A program made the translations under genes and the position numbers. Source: Roseibium sediminis (GTDB taxonomy: Bacteria; Pseudomonadota; Alphaproteobacteria; Rhizobiales; Stappiaceae). From it: 64,000 nt of DNA. The notes under the pieces are model-generated. The model was given only the letters and a program-made list of their open reading frames with translations. It searched no databases and had not been told where the DNA came from. Numbering within the stretch: position 1 is the stretch's first letter; the number at the start of each line of letters is the position of its first letter. Shown here one piece after another: positions 51,843-59,897 of the stretch. The stretch covers positions 124,001 to 188,000 of the forward strand of contig NZ_VXDB01000005.1 of NCBI RefSeq assembly GCF_008711325.1, written 5' to 3'.

Positions 51843-52442
51843 TTAGAAAGCCACGTCCCCGGTGACCTTGGGTATGACGGCGGCAAGGCACTCGTGAAGG
51901 CGGGTTTCCCATTCGCGCAGGGTCCCGGTGGTGCTTGGAAACGGATTGAGCGGCAGAAACAGCGAATAAAGCGGCTCGATTCCATAGGCTGCCAGCCCGC
52001 GCGCGCCTCGTTTGCCGCCCTTGCGATGTTCTGCAAACCGCTTTTCCAGGGGTTTGGAGGTCGACCCGACATAGGCACCGTACCAGCCGTTTTCCTTCAC
52101 ATAACCCGACCGGAGAATGACATAGACAGTGCCTTTGCCCTTGCGCTCGGTTCGTTCCGGCAACAGGCGCTCTCGAACAGCCTTTAGGGCCGTTTCAAGC
52201 CAAGGGATCGGCTCAAGTCGCGCAGCCGCGAATTTCATCCGGGCGTTCAGGTCATCACCACGCAAGGTGAGTTCTGCAAGGGCAAGCGTTGCCAGTTCAA
52301 GATTGGGCGGATCAAGCTGCAGCCAGCCGCCAATCAGTGTTTCAAGATGCCGACTGGCCCAGTTGGCAAAGGGCCTTTCCGCCGAATAGTCCAGCCCGCT
52401 CAGCGGCGGGTTAAACTCGGTCGAATAGCTCCGCACCTGCAT
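51843..52442 (-). CDS. GIY-YIG-like protein
   Basis: A 199-residue protein. The middle reads TVYVILRSGYVKENGWYGAYVGSTSKPLEKRFAEHRKG, which has the GIY-YIG nuclease pattern in degenerate form: VYV...(long gap)...AYVGST...EKR...H. The 100 residues before it are unrecognised. The start overlaps the stop of the peroxiredoxin gene (TGATG), so they are coupled. It might be a nuclease or an inactive relative; the pattern is the only evidence. Confidence 0.65.
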   Translation of the reverse strand: MQVRSYSTEFNPPLSGLDYSAERPFANWASRHLETLIGGWLQLDPPNLELATLALAELTLRGDDLNARMKFAAARLEPIPWLETALKAVRERLLPERTERKGKGTVYVILRSGYVKENGWYGAYVGSTSKPLEKRFAEHRKGGKRGARGLAAYGIEPLYSLFLPLNPFPSTTGTLREWETRLHECLAAVIPKVTGDVAF

Positions 52443-53008
52443 CAGGTGTGCTGTTCCGCCAGCCAGTCAATCACATCGGCGGGGTTTTTGTCGGGTGGAA
52501 ACACGGGGTAGAAGCTCTTGCGGATCTGCCCGTCCTTGATGATCAATGTGACCCGCTTGATCAGCACCTTTCCGTCAAACTCGAAAGTTGGCAGCTCAAG
52601 AGCTGTGGCAAGACTGCGGTTCTCATCTGAGAGCAGCGCGAAGGGCAGATGAAGCCGTTCGGCTGCTTCGAGCTGATAGTCGCTCGCCTGCGTCGACAGG
52701 CCAAAAAGGTGATCCGCCCCCGCCGCTTTCAGGTCAGCAAAATGGTCGCGGAAGGAGCAGGATTGCGGAGTGCATCCACGCGCGCCAGGAATGGCTTCCC
52801 ATCCGTCCGGAAGCGGCCGGTCCGGCCTTGCGGTCATCGGATAGATATAGAGAACCGTTGTTCCCTTGAGGGCGGCCAGATCCACCATCTCTCCCGTCGT
52901 TGCCTTGAGCGGGAGGGATGGAAGCCTCAAGCCTTCCAGATGCGCGCAAGCCCCGTCATCTTCCGGCTGAGGCAAAGACGACCAATCCACACTTTGATGC
53001 TGCACCAT
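52442..53008 (-). CDS. Peroxiredoxin, AhpC/TSA (PrxQ/BCP-like)
   Basis: A 188-residue thioredoxin-fold peroxidase. The start is ATG at 53008; a longer in-frame reading adds 11 residues. The active region is GARGCTPQSCSFRDHFADLK at about 75-94, where the first cysteine is the peroxidatic one and the second, four residues on, the resolving one, as in PrxQ. The usual P...T preceding the Cys is altered (ARGCT). Later blocks LLSDENRSLATALELP fit the family. It reduces peroxides with thioredoxin; cytoplasmic. Confidence 0.82.
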   Translation of the reverse strand: MVQHQSVDWSSLPQPEDDGACAHLEGLRLPSLPLKATTGEMVDLAALKGTTVLYIYPMTARPDRPLPDGWEAIPGARGCTPQSCSFRDHFADLKAAGADHLFGLSTQASDYQLEAAERLHLPFALLSDENRSLATALELPTFEFDGKVLIKRVTLIIKDGQIRKSFYPVFPPDKNPADVIDWLAEQHT

Positions 53009-53055
53009 ACATTCCAGTCCTGTGTTTTTGGCAAAGATCAATTGTCGCTTTTCTC

Positions 53056-53083
53056 TTGTTCTTCTGCATTAGGACACTAACAT
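53056..53083 (+). promoter_or_regulatory. Candidate promoter of the small cassette
   Basis: TTGTTC at 53056-53061, 16-base spacer, TAACAT at 53078-53083. A start near 53090 would give a 30-base leader before the 25-codon frame. Confidence 0.45.
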
Positions 53084-53120
53084 TGTCGGTATCGTCAACG
53101 GCTAGGAAGGAGGTGATCTC

Positions 53121-53198
53121 ATGTCGAGTGAGTTTCGGAATGTGACCTTGGGGTCTGGGCGGAACGACGGGTCGATGGAGCAGCCTCTGTCGCTTTGA
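53121..53198 (+). CDS. 25-residue small ORF with an extreme Shine-Dalgarno
   Basis: The frame MSSEFRNVTLGSGRNDGSME then QPLSL is preceded by AAGGAGGTGATC, twelve consecutive bases complementary to the 16S rRNA 3' end, three bases before the ATG. That is far longer than any other ribosome site in the window. A strong terminator follows 47 bp after the stop. The peptide is hydrophilic with no recognised family. It may be a genuine small protein or a transcript whose purpose is to hold ribosomes; the spacing from the GGAGG core to the ATG is 9 bases, normal for initiation. Confidence 0.5.
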   Translation: MSSEFRNVTLGSGRNDGSMEQPLSL

Positions 53199-53245
53199 TT
53201 TTCGCCGGGATTTGATCCGGACCAGAGGTCCAATCGATCTCATGG

Positions 53246-53270
53246 GAGGGCCGCGATGCGGCCCTCTTTT
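53246..53270 (+). terminator. Intrinsic terminator of the small cassette
   Basis: GAGGGCCGC/GCGGCCCTC, a perfect 9-bp GC-rich stem with a 3-base loop, followed by TTTTCT. It isolates the small cassette from maiA. Confidence 0.88.
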
Positions 53271-53343
53271 CTGTTGGCGATGCAAGCAATGCTTGGCATT
53301 TGGTTGCATATGAAACTACTATGCACGGAACTGGGAGGAAACC

Positions 53344-53994
53344 GTGTCAAAACCTATACTTCATTCCTATTTTCGCAGTTCCACATCGTACCGCCTGCGC
53401 ATCGCCCTCAATCTGAAAGGCGTCGAAGCAACCTACAAGGCACATCATCTGCGCCACGGCGAACAAAGAGCCGATGCCTATCTCGCATTGAATCCGCAAG
53501 GGCTTGTCCCGTCCCTTGAGTTGGAAGACGGCACTGTCCTGACACAGTCGATGGCTATCATCGAATATCTCGACGAGACGATCCCGGAGCCTCCGCTGCT
53601 TCCACAAGGAGCGGTCAGACGCGCACAGGCACGCGCCATGGCGCAGATGATCGCCTGTGAAATACACCCGGTGAACAACCTGCGTGTCCTCACCTATCTC
53701 AAGACCGGTTTTGGTGCGGATGATGCAGCGGTCGCCAACTGGTTCCGGCATTGGGTGGCCACAACATTCGAACCGCTTGAAAGCCTTCTTGCCGCACGAC
53801 AGGAGAAGACGCGCTTTTGCTTTGGCGACACACCTGGCTTGGCAGACATCTGTCTTGTGGCACAGGTCGCCAACAATCGCCGCTTCGATGTGGACATGAC
53901 ACCCTATCCGGTCATTTCCGCCATCAATGAAGCCTGCATGGAACTGGAGGTCTTTCAAAAGGCGGCTCCGGCAGCCCAGCCAGACGCAGAGTGA
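53344..53994 (+). CDS. maiA: Maleylacetoacetate isomerase / zeta-class glutathione transferase
   Basis: A 216-residue GST-fold enzyme beginning with GTG after GGGAGGAAACC. The N-terminal thioredoxin domain has the zeta-class active-site run SSTSYRLRIALNLKG at residues 12-26, with the catalytic serine, and NPQGLVPSLELEDG; the C-terminal helical domain includes IACEIHPVNNLRVL. In tyrosine breakdown it isomerises maleylacetoacetate to fumarylacetoacetate with glutathione as cofactor. No other homogentisate-pathway gene is nearby, so another zeta-GST role is possible. Confidence 0.87.
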   Translation: MSKPILHSYFRSSTSYRLRIALNLKGVEATYKAHHLRHGEQRADAYLALNPQGLVPSLELEDGTVLTQSMAIIEYLDETIPEPPLLPQGAVRRAQARAMAQMIACEIHPVNNLRVLTYLKTGFGADDAAVANWFRHWVATTFEPLESLLAARQEKTRFCFGDTPGLADICLVAQVANNRRFDVDMTPYPVISAINEACMELEVFQKAAPAAQPDAE

Positions 53995-54054
53995 AGCTTT
54001 CCAGCAACGGGACCGGAAATGGTCAGGTCCCGTGACTGGTTCGAAGTGGGCGAG

Positions 54055-54816
54055 TTAAATCAGACCGACTGCCTTGCGCACGCCCTCGTCACGCAAAGAG
54101 CAGTCTGTGCCCTTGTAAGCATCTCCCGCTTCGGTCGAGAGCCATGCAATGGTCTCCCCGACCCATTCGGCGGGAATATGGACGGACGGGTCAAGTTGGC
54201 TCACCGGGTTGATGCCTGAAGCCTTGATCTGGACCTGCATGTCCGTCGCCACTGTGCCGGGGCTCAGACCCATCACGCGAATGCCCTTGTCACCGAATTC
54301 TGTGTTGCCGCATTTGGTGAGGGACAGGACAGCGGCCTTGGAGGCGCAATAATGGCTCCAGCCTTCCAGTGCCCCGGTGGCTGCGCCCGAGCTGATGTTG
54401 ATGATTGTCCCGCGGCCTTCTTCCAGCATGTAGGGTGTTGCTGCCCGCATGCCGTAATAGACCCCTTTGACGTTCACATCGATCACCCGGTCCCAGGCTT
54501 CCGGATCAGAGGTCTCAATCCGGCTGATCGGTTCGATCAGGCCTGCATTGTTCACAAGAATGTCGATCCCGCCAAAGCTGGAAACACAAAGACGAACCGC
54601 ATCTTCCACATCTTCAAACCGGCTGACGTCGCAAGAGATGGCTGCTGCCCGTCCTCCGCGCTCGCGAATGTCCGCAGCAATGCGTTCGATTTCCTTGGTG
54701 CTGCGCGCTGCCAGCACGACAGATACACCGTTTTTCGCCAGACTGTAGGCGGCAGCTTCGCCGATCCCCCGACTGGCGCCCGTAATCAATGCCGAATTTC
54801 CCTGAATTTGAAACAT
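54055..54816 (-). CDS. Short-chain dehydrogenase/reductase
   Basis: A 253-residue classical SDR. The cofactor loop TGASRGIG is at about 13-20, NNAG in LVNNAGLIEP, the catalytic serine in IINISSGAA and the tyrosine-lysine pair in HYCASK. An Arg in LAARS suggests NADP(H) preference. The C-terminal part is family-like (GIRVMGLSPGTVATDM). The substrate cannot be deduced. It is divergent from the potassium-channel gene. Confidence 0.9.
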   Translation of the reverse strand: MFQIQGNSALITGASRGIGEAAAYSLAKNGVSVVLAARSTKEIERIAADIRERGGRAAAISCDVSRFEDVEDAVRLCVSSFGGIDILVNNAGLIEPISRIETSDPEAWDRVIDVNVKGVYYGMRAATPYMLEEGRGTIINISSGAATGALEGWSHYCASKAAVLSLTKCGNTEFGDKGIRVMGLSPGTVATDMQVQIKASGINPVSQLDPSVHIPAEWVGETIAWLSTEAGDAYKGTDCSLRDEGVRKAVGLI

Positions 54817-55052
54817 GCGAAGGACGCCCCCTGATCGATGAGACCTGTTGGACCTGCCCGAAGGGCGGTTCTATTTTCAAGCCCCTACAAGTAGCGCCAT
54901 TGAAGTGGATTTGCATCCTTTCCTGCGCACAAAACACCTTGGCAGATGAGGTAAGTGGATAATCCTGCCACGGTATGACTTGCAGGTCGGTTCCGGTCAG
55001 CCGATAAACGGATGGAATGTCTTGATCCGCGACGTCAATTTCTAGGAGCAGC
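54817..55052. other. Spacer between the SDR and ion-channel genes
   Basis: A 236-bp divergent spacer that should contain both promoters. No structure or small gene stands out; the ion-channel start is preceded by TCTAGGAGCAGC. Confidence 0.4.
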
Positions 55053-55838
55053 ATGTCTGAAGCATTCAGCCGGTTGAGAGCCTTCCTGCGTCATCTCTAT
55101 TTCGGGAGTTCGAACGAGTCCCAGATCTGGAGATATGCCCTTCTCATCTTTGATATTTTGACGCTCGCCTATTTCATCATTGCGCCATTTGTGCATCTGG
55201 ACAATTCGCACAATGCCTTCGACTACGCGCTGGCTGTCATCCTGTTTCTGGATTACATCGCCCGCCTGCTGGCTGCAGCCCACCCCGGCCGCTATGTGCT
55301 CAGTTTTGCGTCCGCCGCGGATATCATCGTGATCGGGTCGCTGATCGTCCCGGCCTTCTTCGACAATCTTGCCTTCCTGCGCGTGGTTCGAATGCTTCGG
55401 CTCATGCGCTCCTATCACCTGTTGCGAGAGCTGCGCGAAGCGTCCAGCTGGTTCCGCCGGAACGAGGATATTCTGCAGTCCTCGATCAATCTGTTCGTAT
55501 TCATTTTCGTCGTCACCGCAATCGTGTTCGTGCTTGAAGTCGACCGCAACGATGGCATCAACAACTATCTCGACGCGCTCTATTTCACTGTTACGACGCT
55601 GACCACGACCGGTTTTGGCGACATCACCATGACGGACAGTCTGGGGCGCTGGATGACGGTGATCATCATGATCTTCGGCGTTGCCCTGTTTCTGCGGCTG
55701 GTCCAGACGATCTTCCGTCCGGCAAAGGCGTTTTATCCGTGTCCGAAATGTGGGCTGAAACGGCACGATCCGGACGCGGTCTATTGCAAACACTGTGGAA
55801 ATGTCGTGACGATCCCGACCGACGGGGACTGGTCCTGA
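55053..55838 (+). CDS. Voltage-gated-type potassium channel with C-terminal zinc ribbon
   Basis: A 261-residue inner-membrane channel with six transmembrane segments. The S4 voltage sensor reads LRVVRMLRLMRSYHLLRELR cut in blocks, with arginines every third position. The selectivity filter is TTLTTTGFGDIT near residues 185-196, the GFGD form rather than the usual GYGD. After S6 (VIIMIFGVALFLRLVQTIF) the chain ends in a zinc ribbon with Cys230, Cys233, Cys245 and Cys248 (CPKC...CKHC). It has no RCK or cyclic-nucleotide domain, so the ribbon is the only obvious cytoplasmic module. Confidence 0.9.
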   Translation: MSEAFSRLRAFLRHLYFGSSNESQIWRYALLIFDILTLAYFIIAPFVHLDNSHNAFDYALAVILFLDYIARLLAAAHPGRYVLSFASAADIIVIGSLIVPAFFDNLAFLRVVRMLRLMRSYHLLRELREASSWFRRNEDILQSSINLFVFIFVVTAIVFVLEVDRNDGINNYLDALYFTVTTLTTTGFGDITMTDSLGRWMTVIIMIFGVALFLRLVQTIFRPAKAFYPCPKCGLKRHDPDAVYCKHCGNVVTIPTDGDWS

Positions 55839-55938
55839 CGGATATCTTCCAATCTCCAAACTGTGATGGGGCGTGTCTTTTCGTTTGCGCAAAACGCGCT
55901 ATCACTGGCGGTTCGTCAAATTGGTTCGGGGCAAGGTC

Positions 55939-56766
55939 ATGTGCCGCAAATTCATACTGTTGATGTCGATGCTTGCCTCTTTCGTTTTGCCCATCCAGCC
56001 CTCCAGTGCTGCGGATTGTGGCGATGAAGTGCCGTGCCGTTTGGACAAGGGTGAATACTACGTTCTCCTGCCCAAAAGCGCAGACAGCAAGCCGCTGGAT
56101 GGCGCTATCGTATTTCTGCACGGTCACAGGGGAAGCGCTCTCAAGCAAATCAGAAACAAGGGATTTCGGAAGCTTCCGGACGAACTGAACATCGCGTTTG
56201 TCGCCGTTCAGGGCGTTGACGGAACCTGGTCCTTTCCCGCGGCACCACGGAACCTTCGCGATGAGTTTGCGTTCTTCAAGGACATCCAGTCCGACCTGGA
56301 GGCGCGGTTCGGGGTTCGCCGCGAGCGAACCATGCTCAGCGGGTTTTCCTCCGGCGGCTTCATGACCTGGTACAACGCTTGCTACGACGCAAGCATGTTT
56401 GCAGGCTATGCGCCGGTCGCCGGTGCCTTCTGGAAACCTGAGCCGGAAAGCTGTCCGTCATCCAGTATTCCCTATCTGTTTCACGTTCACGGCACCGCGG
56501 ACACGGTGGTGCCGCTGGCGGGGCGGCCCCTGGGCGGAGGGCGCTGGCATCAGGGGGACGTGTTCGAAAGCCTTGCCATGTGGCGCAGGCAGGCCGGTCT
56601 CGACGGAATTGTGCCGGACAAGAGCGAAGGGGCCGGATTGTCATGCGAACGCTGGCAAAACTCCAAAGGACTGATAGAGCTGTGCCTTCATGACGGAGGC
56701 CATAGCGTCAAGGGAACATGGCTGAAGCGAGCCTGGCAGGAGCTTGCCAAGGCGCGCGGGTGGTAG
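55939..56766 (+). CDS. Secreted PHB-depolymerase/feruloyl-esterase-like hydrolase
   Basis: A 275-residue alpha/beta hydrolase. ATG at 55939 gives a clear signal peptide (KFILLMSMLASFVLPIQPSSA, cleavage before ADCGDE); an in-frame start 66 bases earlier destroys it. The lid-free core shows AIVFLHGHRGSA, the nucleophile elbow SGFSSGGFM with catalytic Ser, HGTADTVVPL with the Asp and HDGGHSVKGT with the His, in the LpqC/PHB-depolymerase order. Substrate is uncertain among polyesters and aryl esters. It acts in the periplasm or outside. Confidence 0.85.
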   Translation: MCRKFILLMSMLASFVLPIQPSSAADCGDEVPCRLDKGEYYVLLPKSADSKPLDGAIVFLHGHRGSALKQIRNKGFRKLPDELNIAFVAVQGVDGTWSFPAAPRNLRDEFAFFKDIQSDLEARFGVRRERTMLSGFSSGGFMTWYNACYDASMFAGYAPVAGAFWKPEPESCPSSSIPYLFHVHGTADTVVPLAGRPLGGGRWHQGDVFESLAMWRRQAGLDGIVPDKSEGAGLSCERWQNSKGLIELCLHDGGHSVKGTWLKRAWQELAKARGW

Positions 56767-56854
56767 GTTTGACGTCTATGGGGCGACCATGGCGTTGGCG
56801 GCGTTGGTCGTCTGTGCAGGAAAAGCGGAAGAACGACATGCATTTGAAAGGTGA

Positions 56855-58132
56855 ATGGTGACTGGTTCAAAACCCCAGCGGGGAGCCCTAGAGGGAATAG
56901 TCGTTCTTGACCTTTCCCGCATATTGGCGGGTCCGACATGCACCCAGATCCTCGGTGATCTGGGCGCCGAGATCATCAAGATCGAGCGCCCGGGTCGTGG
57001 GGATGATACCCGAGGGTGGGGGCCTCCATTCCTGAAGGACACAAACGGGCAGGAAACACGCGAAAGCGCCTATTACCTCTCTTCCAACCGGAACAAGTCG
57101 TCGGTAGCCATCGATATTGCCTCACAAAAGGGGCAGGAGTTGATCGCCTCGCTTGCCGAGAAGGCAGATATCGTGGTCGAGAACTTCAAGGTCGGGGACC
57201 TGAAGCGGCGCGGTCTGGACTATGACAGCCTGAAGGCCCGCAATCCGAAACTGATCTACTGTTCCATATCGGGTTTTGGTCAGACGGGCCCTTATTCGCA
57301 CCGGGCGGGATACGACTTCCTTGTTCAGGGCATGGGCGGAATGATGTCTCTCACCGGCTTCCCGGACGAAGAGGGCGGGCAACCCATCAAGGCAGGCGTC
57401 GGGATCGCCGATGTCATGTGCGGCATGTATGCGACCGTCTCGATCCTTGCAGCCCTCAATCACCGCCACGAAACGGGAGAGGGCCAGCATCTGGATATTT
57501 CCCTGTTCGATACGCAGGTGTCCTGGCTGATCAATCAGGGTGTCGCGCATCTGATCAGCGGGGAGGTTCCCGGACGACTTGGCAATGGTCACCCGACCAT
57601 CGTTCCCTACGAAACCTTTCCCGGACGCGATCAGCAATTTATCCTCGCCGTGGGAAATGACAGTCAGTTTGCGAGATTTTGCGAGATTGCAGGTCAGCCG
57701 GAACTCGCCCGCGATCCGCGATTTGAAACCAACGCGAACCGGGTTCGAAACCGCAAGGTTCTCGTGCCTATCCTCCGGGAACTCACCATCACCCGGAATG
57801 CGGACGACTGGATCAAGGCACTGGAGGAGGCGGGTATTCCCTGTGGCCCGGTGAACGATCTAGGCGCTGTCTTCACTGACCCGCATGTCCTTGAGCGGGA
57901 TTTGAAGATCACCTTGCCTCATCCGGCAAGCGGAGCGGTCAACCTTATCGGTTCGCCGATAAAGATGGAAAAGACGCCGGTCTCCTATCGACATGCACCG
58001 CCCATGCTTGGCACGGGCACGACAAACATCCTCCAGAGATATCTCGGTCTTTCGAATGCCGATCTGCAGCACTTGCAGGCCTCGGGCATCATTGAAGCGA
58101 ACGACCACAGGGAAACGAAAGAACAAGAATGA
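56855..58132 (+). CDS. CaiB/BaiF family (class III) CoA-transferase
   Basis: A 425-residue CoA-transferase that moves CoA between carboxylates by a covalent aspartyl mechanism. VLDLSRILAGPTCTQILGDLGAEIIKIE in family blocks opens it, GFGQTGPYSHRAGYD is the loop motif, and the catalytic Asp is in VGIADVMCGMYA. Relatives include formyl-CoA:oxalate transferase. Its stop overlaps the next start by four bases (ATGA), so it is coupled to a ThDP-dependent enzyme, as frc is often near oxc for oxalate use. Here the ThDP enzyme is not typical Oxc, so the substrate is open. The start choice between ATG and GTG one codon apart is uncertain. Confidence 0.88.
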   Translation: MVTGSKPQRGALEGIVVLDLSRILAGPTCTQILGDLGAEIIKIERPGRGDDTRGWGPPFLKDTNGQETRESAYYLSSNRNKSSVAIDIASQKGQELIASLAEKADIVVENFKVGDLKRRGLDYDSLKARNPKLIYCSISGFGQTGPYSHRAGYDFLVQGMGGMMSLTGFPDEEGGQPIKAGVGIADVMCGMYATVSILAALNHRHETGEGQHLDISLFDTQVSWLINQGVAHLISGEVPGRLGNGHPTIVPYETFPGRDQQFILAVGNDSQFARFCEIAGQPELARDPRFETNANRVRNRKVLVPILRELTITRNADDWIKALEEAGIPCGPVNDLGAVFTDPHVLERDLKITLPHPASGAVNLIGSPIKMEKTPVSYRHAPPMLGTGTTNILQRYLGLSNADLQHLQASGIIEANDHRETKEQE

Positions 58133-59742
58133 CCACAGGTGCCGATATCATTGCCGGAAAACTCCACGCTGCCGGTTGTCGTCATGCCTTTGGCATCCCG
58201 GGCGGTGAAGTATTGTCGCTCATGGACGGGCTGGATCGTGCCGGCTTGAAGTTTGTGCTGGTCAAGCATGAGAATGCAGGCGGCTTCATGGCTGAAGGCG
58301 GCTGGCATGCTGATGGTGCTCCGGGGGTCCTGCTCGCGACACTTGGGCCCGGCGTCGCCAATGCGGTGAATGTCATCGCCAACGCCTGGCAGGATCGGGT
58401 GCCGCTGATTTTCCTGACCGGTTGCGTGGATGCCGCAGAAGCGGAAACCTACACGCATCAGGTCTTCGATCACCAGCAATTGCTGCGGCCGATTGTGAAG
58501 GCGAGCTTTTCTGCCCGTCTCGGGGCGCTGGACGCGATGATGGACAAGGCCATCTCTGTGGCCCTGGAAGGGCAGCCCGGCCCGGTGCATATCGACGTGC
58601 CGATCAATGTCGCAGAAGGAGTGACCGTGGAACGTTGGCATGCGCGCCCGCGTTGGTCTCAGGCACCGCAGATGGTTCCTGATGGGCCGGATCTGGACAC
58701 GGCCCTTGAACTCTTCAGAACTGCACAGCGACCCATTGCCATTGCCGGTGTCGATGCCGTCAATGAAGGGGCTGGCGATGCAATAAGAACCTTTTGCGAG
58801 CGTTTTGGCGTGCCGCTTGTGACGACCTACAAGGCCAAGGGGCTGGTGGACGAGCGAGCGGACCTTGCCCTTGGTGGTGCGGGCCTGTCACCGAAGGCGG
58901 ATGAAATCCTGCTGCCTTTGATCCGTCAGAGCGATTGCGTCCTCCTTCTGGGGTATGACCCGATCGAAATGAGGATCAACTGGCGCGCGCCCTGGGAGGC
59001 GGATGCGCCGGTCATCGAGATTACCCCTGTCCTCAGAACTCATGGCATGCATGCGGTTCGTGCCACGCTGCGCAGTTCGGTGAAGGCGGCACTTGGCCAG
59101 CTTTCGGACGCCCGGGACGATACCTTGCAGGGTTGGGTCAATGGCGAACCGGCAGATGCCAGAAACAGGCTGGAGACCTTGTTCCAGCCGGAAGATGCGT
59201 GGGGTCCAGCCCGTGCATTTCATGTCCTCAGGGATGTCATGCCGAGAGAAACGGTCGTCACCGCAGACAGTGGCGCGCATCGTATCCTCGTCTCGCAGAT
59301 CTGGAAGTGTCCGAGCCCACGGACAATGCTGCAATCATCTGCCTTATGCACGATGGGCTGCGCACTCCCGCTCGCGATGGGACATCGGCTTGTTGAAGGC
59401 TCTGCTCCGGTGGTGGCCTTTGTCGGCGACGCGGGGCTGGAAATGTGTCTGGGGGAACTCTCGACACTGCGGGATCTGAAAATCCCGGTCATCATCTGCG
59501 TTATGGTGGATTCCAGTCTTTCGTTGATCGAACTGAAGCAGCGCAAGAGCCAGCTTGCCAATGTCGGCGTGGACTTTGAGGAAACAGACTTTCCGTCGGT
59601 GGCAAAGGCCTATGGCGGGCACGGCGTCTGGGTAGAGGATGAGCAGACCCTGCGCAAGGAAGCGGCAGACGCACTTGACCGGAAAAGCTTCACGCTTCTT
59701 GCCTGTCGAATAGAGCGTCGGGCCTATGACGGGAAATTCTGA
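58129..59742 (+). CDS. Thiamine diphosphate-dependent enzyme, acetolactate-synthase-like
   Basis: A 537-residue ThDP enzyme with the three usual domains. The N-terminal part has the cofactor-activating Glu48 (VKHENAGGFMAEG), and PGGEVLSLMDGL; the middle domain has RPIAIAGVDAVN; the C-terminal part has GDAGLEMCLGELSTL then VDSSLSLIELKQR. Compared with the standard GDG...NN ThDP/Mg motif, the third glycine is Ala and the NN is DS. Mg binding may still occur through the aspartates. The coupled CoA-transferase suggests it acts on an acyl-CoA, by analogy to oxalyl-CoA decarboxylase, but that is inference. Confidence 0.85.
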   Translation: MTTGADIIAGKLHAAGCRHAFGIPGGEVLSLMDGLDRAGLKFVLVKHENAGGFMAEGGWHADGAPGVLLATLGPGVANAVNVIANAWQDRVPLIFLTGCVDAAEAETYTHQVFDHQQLLRPIVKASFSARLGALDAMMDKAISVALEGQPGPVHIDVPINVAEGVTVERWHARPRWSQAPQMVPDGPDLDTALELFRTAQRPIAIAGVDAVNEGAGDAIRTFCERFGVPLVTTYKAKGLVDERADLALGGAGLSPKADEILLPLIRQSDCVLLLGYDPIEMRINWRAPWEADAPVIEITPVLRTHGMHAVRATLRSSVKAALGQLSDARDDTLQGWVNGEPADARNRLETLFQPEDAWGPARAFHVLRDVMPRETVVTADSGAHRILVSQIWKCPSPRTMLQSSALCTMGCALPLAMGHRLVEGSAPVVAFVGDAGLEMCLGELSTLRDLKIPVIICVMVDSSLSLIELKQRKSQLANVGVDFEETDFPSVAKAYGGHGVWVEDEQTLRKEAADALDRKSFTLLACRIERRAYDGKF

Positions 59743-59860
59743 TCCGGGGAAGCGGTTTCAATAGAAGCATTTTCTTTTCCCGGGCCCAATTGCCGGATTT
59801 GACACACTGGACCTTTCCGCCCTCGCTGGCATATGTTGCACCCGCGAAATAGACGGCGTT

Positions 59861-59878
59861 GCCCCGCCTTGCCGGGGC
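59861..59878 (+). other. Hairpin in the panC leader
   Basis: GCCCCG and CGGGGC, 6 bp with a 6-base loop, 19 bp before the panC start. It could affect panC translation or be incidental in GC-rich DNA. Confidence 0.3.
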
Positions 59879-59897
59879 TCCAGGGGTGGAACGAGAA

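Larger units (their letters stand above)
53009..53343. other. Spacer between the peroxiredoxin gene and maiA
   Basis: This 335-bp divergent spacer holds the self-contained small cassette (promoter, 25-codon frame, terminator) listed separately, and near its end the ribosome site of maiA. The minus-strand promoter of the peroxiredoxin gene must lie in its first part, but I cannot point to it. Confidence 0.6.
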
